A stretch of DNA of 17,334 nucleotides from Myxococcales bacterium (GTDB lineage: Bacteria; Myxococcota_A; Polyangia; Polyangiales; Polyangiaceae): assembly GCA_025362165.1 (NCBI GenBank), contig JANYHY010000726.1:1-17334 (forward strand), given 5' to 3'. Positions 14,025 to 17,334 of the stretch are shown piece after piece. The position numbers were made by a program, and so were the translations under genes. Position 1 is the stretch's first letter. Each line of letters starts with the position of its first letter. The notes under the pieces are model-generated. The model was not told where the DNA came from. It did not search any database and worked only from the letters and a program-made list of their open reading frames with translations.

Positions 14025-15359
14025 ATGCAAACGCAGCATGTCGCGAAAAATAAGATCCTCGGACAGACGCCCAAGGATCCCACTCACGAGCGACGCGCCG
14101 TGGACGCGATCGTCCGCGCTGCTGACGAGATCCCTTTTTACAGCAAGCGAGGTGGAGTCGCGCGTGGCCTCACGCTCGCGCAGACGCTGTCCTCAATGCC
14201 GCTCCTGTTCAAGAAGGACGTGCGCGCAGCGCTGCCGAAGGCGTGGGTGTCCAAGGATCGCGACGCCCGTGCCGAGCTCGAGAGCGGCGCGCTCGAGTTG
14301 GTCGAGACGAGCGGCTCGACCGAGGAGCGGCTCCGCATCCTCTGGGACAAAGGGTGGTGGCTGCGCCAAGAAGCGCGCGCGATGCGCACGAACGCGCTCG
14401 TCGCCCGCGCGATGGACAGCGTCGGATCGCCCTACAAAGAAGCCATTCTAACGACGCCCGTGTGCGGCGGCGGCGTCTGTCACACCGGCGATCTCACGTT
14501 CGAAGAGCGACTCGACGATCCGCATTTGTTCTTGAACATGCGACCCGATCCGACGTTCTGGGGCGCCCTGGACATGACGCGCATGCTCGACGAGCTCGCG
14601 CGACACAAGACGGTCGGACTCGAGGCGGACCCGGCGTACCTCGCCGCGCTCGCGGAGCACGCGCACCAACACGGTCGCAAGATCGAGGTCGGCGGCTTCG
14701 TACAGCTCACGTACGCGCAGACCACGCAAGCGCACCTCCGCTCGATCCGGCGCGCCTACGCGGGGCCCATATTCCAGCTCTACGGCGCGAGCGAGGTCGG
14801 CGTGCTCTTCATGCAAGGAGAAGACGGGTGGCTGCATCACGCGCCGATCACCACGCACGTCGAGCTGCTGCGTGCGAAGGTGCCGACGCCTGGGAGCGTG
14901 GACGTCGCGCTCGTCGTCGTCTCCACGCTCGACCGCGCTGCGCAGCCGTTGTTGCGCTTCGTCGTCGGTGATCTCGTGTCGGTCGCGAACGAGGCGCCTG
15001 CTCGCTTCACGACGGTGCCTGCGCTCCGCAGCGTGGAGGGCAGGCTGCAAGACGCGGTGGTTCGCCCAGACGGCGCGATCGTCACCTGCGCCGCGATCGA
15101 CCGCGCGCTCGCGACGATCGAGGGGCTCGTGCAGTTCCAACTCCAGCAGCGCGAGCCAGCGGCGGTGGAGATCGACGTCGTCTCCCGCGGAGACGTGAAC
15201 GCCGATGTGAAGCGCGCGCTCGACCCGCTCTTGCTCGGAGTTCGCCTCGAGGTCCGCAGCGCGACCGCGATCGCGGCGGAGGCGAGCGGCAAGTTTCGCG
15301 TCGTGCGCCGGAGCTTCCCGATTGACGTGCACGCGGCGTTCGAGGTCTTGCAGTCGTGA
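14025..15359 (+). CDS. PaaK/F390-synthetase-like adenylate-forming enzyme
   Basis: A 444-residue soluble enzyme of the phenylacetate-CoA ligase/coenzyme F390 synthetase branch of the ANL superfamily, which activates a carboxylate (or, in F390 synthetase, adenylylates a flavin) with ATP. Motifs: P-loop ETSGSTEE (94-101), where the usual final Gly is Glu; YGASEVG (253-259), the A5-type motif; GDLV (315-318), with the ribose-binding Asp; VEGRLQD (337-343), the hinge; and SGKFR (421-425) with the C-terminal Lys. C147 and C152-His153 (PVCGGGVCH) are in the region where some PaaK-like proteins hold zinc, but this is inference. The length is typical of the family. The substrate is unknown. ATG 14025 has no clear Shine-Dalgarno sequence. 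Its TGA overlaps the GTG of the desulfurase gene (GTGA), so the two are translationally coupled and likely cooperate. Confidence 0.88.
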   Translation: MQTQHVAKNKILGQTPKDPTHERRAVDAIVRAADEIPFYSKRGGVARGLTLAQTLSSMPLLFKKDVRAALPKAWVSKDRDARAELESGALELVETSGSTEERLRILWDKGWWLRQEARAMRTNALVARAMDSVGSPYKEAILTTPVCGGGVCHTGDLTFEERLDDPHLFLNMRPDPTFWGALDMTRMLDELARHKTVGLEADPAYLAALAEHAHQHGRKIEVGGFVQLTYAQTTQAHLRSIRRAYAGPIFQLYGASEVGVLFMQGEDGWLHHAPITTHVELLRAKVPTPGSVDVALVVVSTLDRAAQPLLRFVVGDLVSVANEAPARFTTVPALRSVEGRLQDAVVRPDGAIVTCAAIDRALATIEGLVQFQLQQREPAAVEIDVVSRGDVNADVKRALDPLLLGVRLEVRSATAIAAEASGKFRVVRRSFPIDVHAAFEVLQS

Positions 15360-16561
15360 GCGTCGACGACCGCGTTCGTGGCGAGTTTCCGCTGCTCTCA
15401 CGCATGCTCAACGGAGAGCGCCTCGTCTTCCTCGACAGCGCGTCGACCACGCCCAAGCCACGCGTGGTCATCGACGCCGTGCGTGACTACTACGAGCGCG
15501 TCACTGCCAATGTGCACCGCGGAGTGCACGCGCTGGGTGAAGAGGCGACCGATCTCTACGAGGCGGCGCGCCTAGAGGTGGCGAGTCTCATCAACGCGTC
15601 GCCGAGCGAGATCGTCTTCGTGCGCGGGACGACCGAGGCGATCAACCTGGTCGCGCACGGCATGGGCCTCGGCCCAGAAGACGAAGTTGTGTTCCCCGAA
15701 AGCGAGCACCACGCGAACTGGCTTCCGTGGCGCGTGCGCGCTCGACCCGTCCCTGTCCCGATCGACGCCGATGGCCTCCCGCAGTGGGATCGCTTCGAGT
15801 CGCTGCTCGGGCCGCGCACCAAGCTCGTCGCTGTGGGTCACGTCTCCAACGTCACGGGCGCGATCGCTCCGCTCGCACGCATCGTGGAGCTCGCGAAAAA
15901 GAAGGGTGTGCCGGTGCTCGTCGACGCCGCTCAGTCGATCAGTCATTTGCCGATCGACGTGCGCGCGCTCGGGATCGATTTCTTGGCGGCGAGCTCGCAC
16001 AAGGCGTTCGGTCCGAGCGGGGTCGGCTTTCTATGGGCCAAGCGTGAGCTGCTCGATCGACTCGCGCTGTATCAAGTCGGCGGGGGCATGGTGTCGCTCA
16101 ACGAAGAGCTCGATGGACGCTTCGTTCCCCGCGACGCGCCGTTCCGATTCGAAGCGGGAACGCCAGCGATCGAGGCGACGATCGGCATGGGCGCGGCGAT
16201 CCGCTTCTTGCGATCGATCGGCCTCGGTGCGGTGCGCGAGCACGACGAGCAGCTCGGCGCGTACATGCTCGATCGCCTGCGCAAGGTGTCAGGTGTACGC
16301 GTGCTCGCCGACGGACTGCCGATGACCGAGCGAATCGCGCTCGCGACGATCGTCGTCGACGCGCCAGGCATGACCCAAGAGAACATCGCACGCGCTCTCT
16401 CCGACACGTTTGGCGTCTGCGTCTCCGGAGGCTTTCATTGCGCCCATGTGCTGCACGCGCGCGCCAAGCTCGACGGGACCGTGCGCGCGAGCCCGCACGT
16501 CTTCAACGGCGAGCAAGACGTCGACCGACTCGTCGACGGCCTCACCCAGATCGTCGGTTAG
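15356..16561 (+). CDS. SufS-type cysteine desulfurase (class V aminotransferase fold)
   Basis: A 401-residue PLP enzyme expected to remove sulfur from L-cysteine and hold it as a persulfide for transfer. Group II (SufS/CsdA) hallmarks are present: ANVHRGVHALGEEAT (51-65), GTTEAINLVA (91-100), EHHANWLPW (117-125), VDAAQS (189-194) with Asp190 and Gln193, and the PLP Schiff-base Lys216 in SSHKAFGPSGVGFLW. FHCAH follows with Cys362 at the catalytic position, where typical SufS reads GHHCA; RASPHVFNGEQDVDRL is the C-terminal substrate site. SufBCD, SufE and SufU are not encoded here, so a role outside the main Fe-S assembly operon is possible. GTG 15356 overlaps the upstream stop by 4 nt. Its TAG (16559-16561) overlaps the convergent gene's stop. 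The desulfurase call is firm; its sulfur acceptor is unknown. Confidence 0.92.
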   Translation: MSVDDRVRGEFPLLSRMLNGERLVFLDSASTTPKPRVVIDAVRDYYERVTANVHRGVHALGEEATDLYEAARLEVASLINASPSEIVFVRGTTEAINLVAHGMGLGPEDEVVFPESEHHANWLPWRVRARPVPVPIDADGLPQWDRFESLLGPRTKLVAVGHVSNVTGAIAPLARIVELAKKKGVPVLVDAAQSISHLPIDVRALGIDFLAASSHKAFGPSGVGFLWAKRELLDRLALYQVGGGMVSLNEELDGRFVPRDAPFRFEAGTPAIEATIGMGAAIRFLRSIGLGAVREHDEQLGAYMLDRLRKVSGVRVLADGLPMTERIALATIVVDAPGMTQENIARALSDTFGVCVSGGFHCAHVLHARAKLDGTVRASPHVFNGEQDVDRLVDGLTQIVG

Positions 16562-17331
16562 GCTCTCGCGCGAACGCGCTTGGCGCGCAGAGATACGACG
16601 TTCGAGCCGTCGCTCGGATCGCGTGGAGGAAGCGCGATGACGAGCCGCTCCACTGTGGGCAAGTGCTCGCGCAGAGCGCGCTCGGCGCGGAGCTCGTCGA
16701 TCGCACCGTCGAAGATCACGATGAGCACGTAGATGCTGGCGAAGCTGCGGGCGAGATACCCACCAGAGCGCGCGCGCTCCATGTGAGCGACGTGACCTCC
16801 GCGTGAGAGAGTCTGCACGCCCTTGAGCGATCGCACGCGAGCGATCACGCGCTCTGTCTTGCGTTTGGCCGTGGGCGGTTCTGCGGGTTGCGTCGCCACG
16901 CGCTTGGGGCGGCCGATGCGCACGACCTCCGCAGTGGCGCCGCCTCCGACGAGACCGCGCGCAGAAGCCCAAATCACCGGGGATTTAGCGTCGATCACGA
17001 CGGCGTCCACTGCGCCCGCGCGCCCAGCGAGGGCACCGAGCTCCTCCCCGAGCGCACGCTCTGGCTCCTCGGTCGCGCGCGGAGGCTGTGCACCGAAGAT
17101 CGCGCTCTCGAACGCGCGCGCCAGCAGCGTCAGTCGTCCTTGCGCGCCGCTCTTGTCCTTCAGCCCGTTTGGGAAAGTCGCCTCGACAGCGCGCCCATCG
17201 CCCAGCTCGACGCGGACGACGTCGGGGTCGAGGCTCGCCTCGAGTCGGCCCATGCGCACGCCGCTCGCGCCGAGCTCGCGAACGACCAAGTAGACGAAGC
17301 GCGCGCGCGCCTCGACGTCTTGATCGCTCAT
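16558..17331 (-). CDS. Roadblock/LC7-like protein with basic insertion
   Basis: A 257-residue soluble protein. Residues 1-80 begin with a helix-rich segment (ARFVYLVVRELGASG) and a strand VRVELGDGRAVEATFP. Residues 92-128 (GALAGRAGAVDAVVIDAKSPVIWASARG) resemble the first half of a roadblock/LC7 domain, the fold of MglB-type regulators of small GTPases. Residues 196-236 (SFASIYVLIVIFDGAIDELRAERALREHLPTVERLVIALPP) resemble its second half. Between them is an Arg/Lys-rich insertion of about 65 residues. The C-terminus SLRAKRVRARA is basic. The link to roadblock proteins is by pattern only. ATG 17331 is three bases from the window edge, preceded by GAG, so an upstream start cannot be excluded. 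Its TAA overlaps the desulfurase stop on the other strand, leaving no intergenic space. Confidence 0.72.
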   Translation of the reverse strand: MSDQDVEARARFVYLVVRELGASGVRMGRLEASLDPDVVRVELGDGRAVEATFPNGLKDKSGAQGRLTLLARAFESAIFGAQPPRATEEPERALGEELGALAGRAGAVDAVVIDAKSPVIWASARGLVGGGATAEVVRIGRPKRVATQPAEPPTAKRKTERVIARVRSLKGVQTLSRGGHVAHMERARSGGYLARSFASIYVLIVIFDGAIDELRAERALREHLPTVERLVIALPPRDPSDGSNVVSLRAKRVRARA

Positions 17332-17334
17332 CTC

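Noticed and set aside
14448..15401. A 317-residue antisense frame opposite the adenylate-forming enzyme
   Set aside because: Arg-rich composition and no recognisable domain, whereas the plus strand carries ordered ANL motifs.
1..17334. CRISPR arrays, tRNA or rRNA genes, insertion sequences, toxin-antitoxin pairs
   Set aside because: No regularly spaced repeats, RNA-gene signatures, transposase motifs or terminal inverted repeats were seen on either strand.

Overview
The window is about 17.3 kb of GC-rich DNA, roughly two thirds G+C with strong G/C bias at third codon positions. It is packed with genes, has no mobile elements, RNA genes or CRISPR arrays, and reads as chromosomal DNA of a member of the Myxococcota, probably of the Polyangia type. 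The reasons are a Hanks-type Ser/Thr kinase carrying a cyclase-like C-terminal region, a protein resembling the MXAN_5187 C-terminal family, a roadblock-like protein, several lipoproteins with low-complexity linkers, and a stand-alone protein resembling a piece of a sigma factor. The lineage is inferred from gene content only.

Left part, minus strand. A Ser/Thr kinase with a degenerate nucleotidyl-cyclase-like region runs off the left edge (1-1643). Upstream of it lies a tightly packed six-gene minus-strand cluster that reads from 8743 down to 1826: an extended lgt (prolipoprotein diacylglyceryl transferase), a GT21/HpnI-like membrane glycosyltransferase, a small protein resembling sigma-70 regions 1.1 and 3, a secreted protein with a predicted outer-membrane barrel, tsaE (tRNA t6A biosynthesis) and a membrane-anchored CehA/McbA-type PHP metallohydrolase. 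Most junctions are stop/start overlaps (ATGA, TGATG) or 3-nt gaps. Only the 71-nt gap before the barrel gene leaves room for a separate promoter. A weak terminator-like hairpin with a T-tract follows the PHP gene.

Middle. A 129-bp divergent promoter region with a perfect 16-bp tandem duplication separates lgt from a plus-strand lipoprotein with a concanavalin-like domain. Next come a three-part hypothetical protein (MXAN_5187-like C-terminus) and a small convergent DUF5678-like protein.

Right part, plus strand. A 957-residue predicted lipoprotein joins a YncE-type beta-propeller to an alkaline-phosphatase-superfamily phosphoesterase. It is followed after 19 nt by a PaaK/F390-synthetase-like adenylate-forming enzyme, which overlaps a SufS-type cysteine desulfurase by 4 nt. 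The last gene is convergent: its stop codon overlaps that of the desulfurase, and its product is a roadblock/LC7-like protein.

No single, clearly new defence or mobile system is visible. The most distinctive items are the translationally coupled adenylating enzyme and cysteine desulfurase (a possible uncharacterised sulfur or acyl-activation pathway), the stand-alone sigma-region-like protein inside the lipid and envelope gene cluster, and the enlarged Lgt with its highly charged tail. No intergenic stretch exceeds 300 bases.
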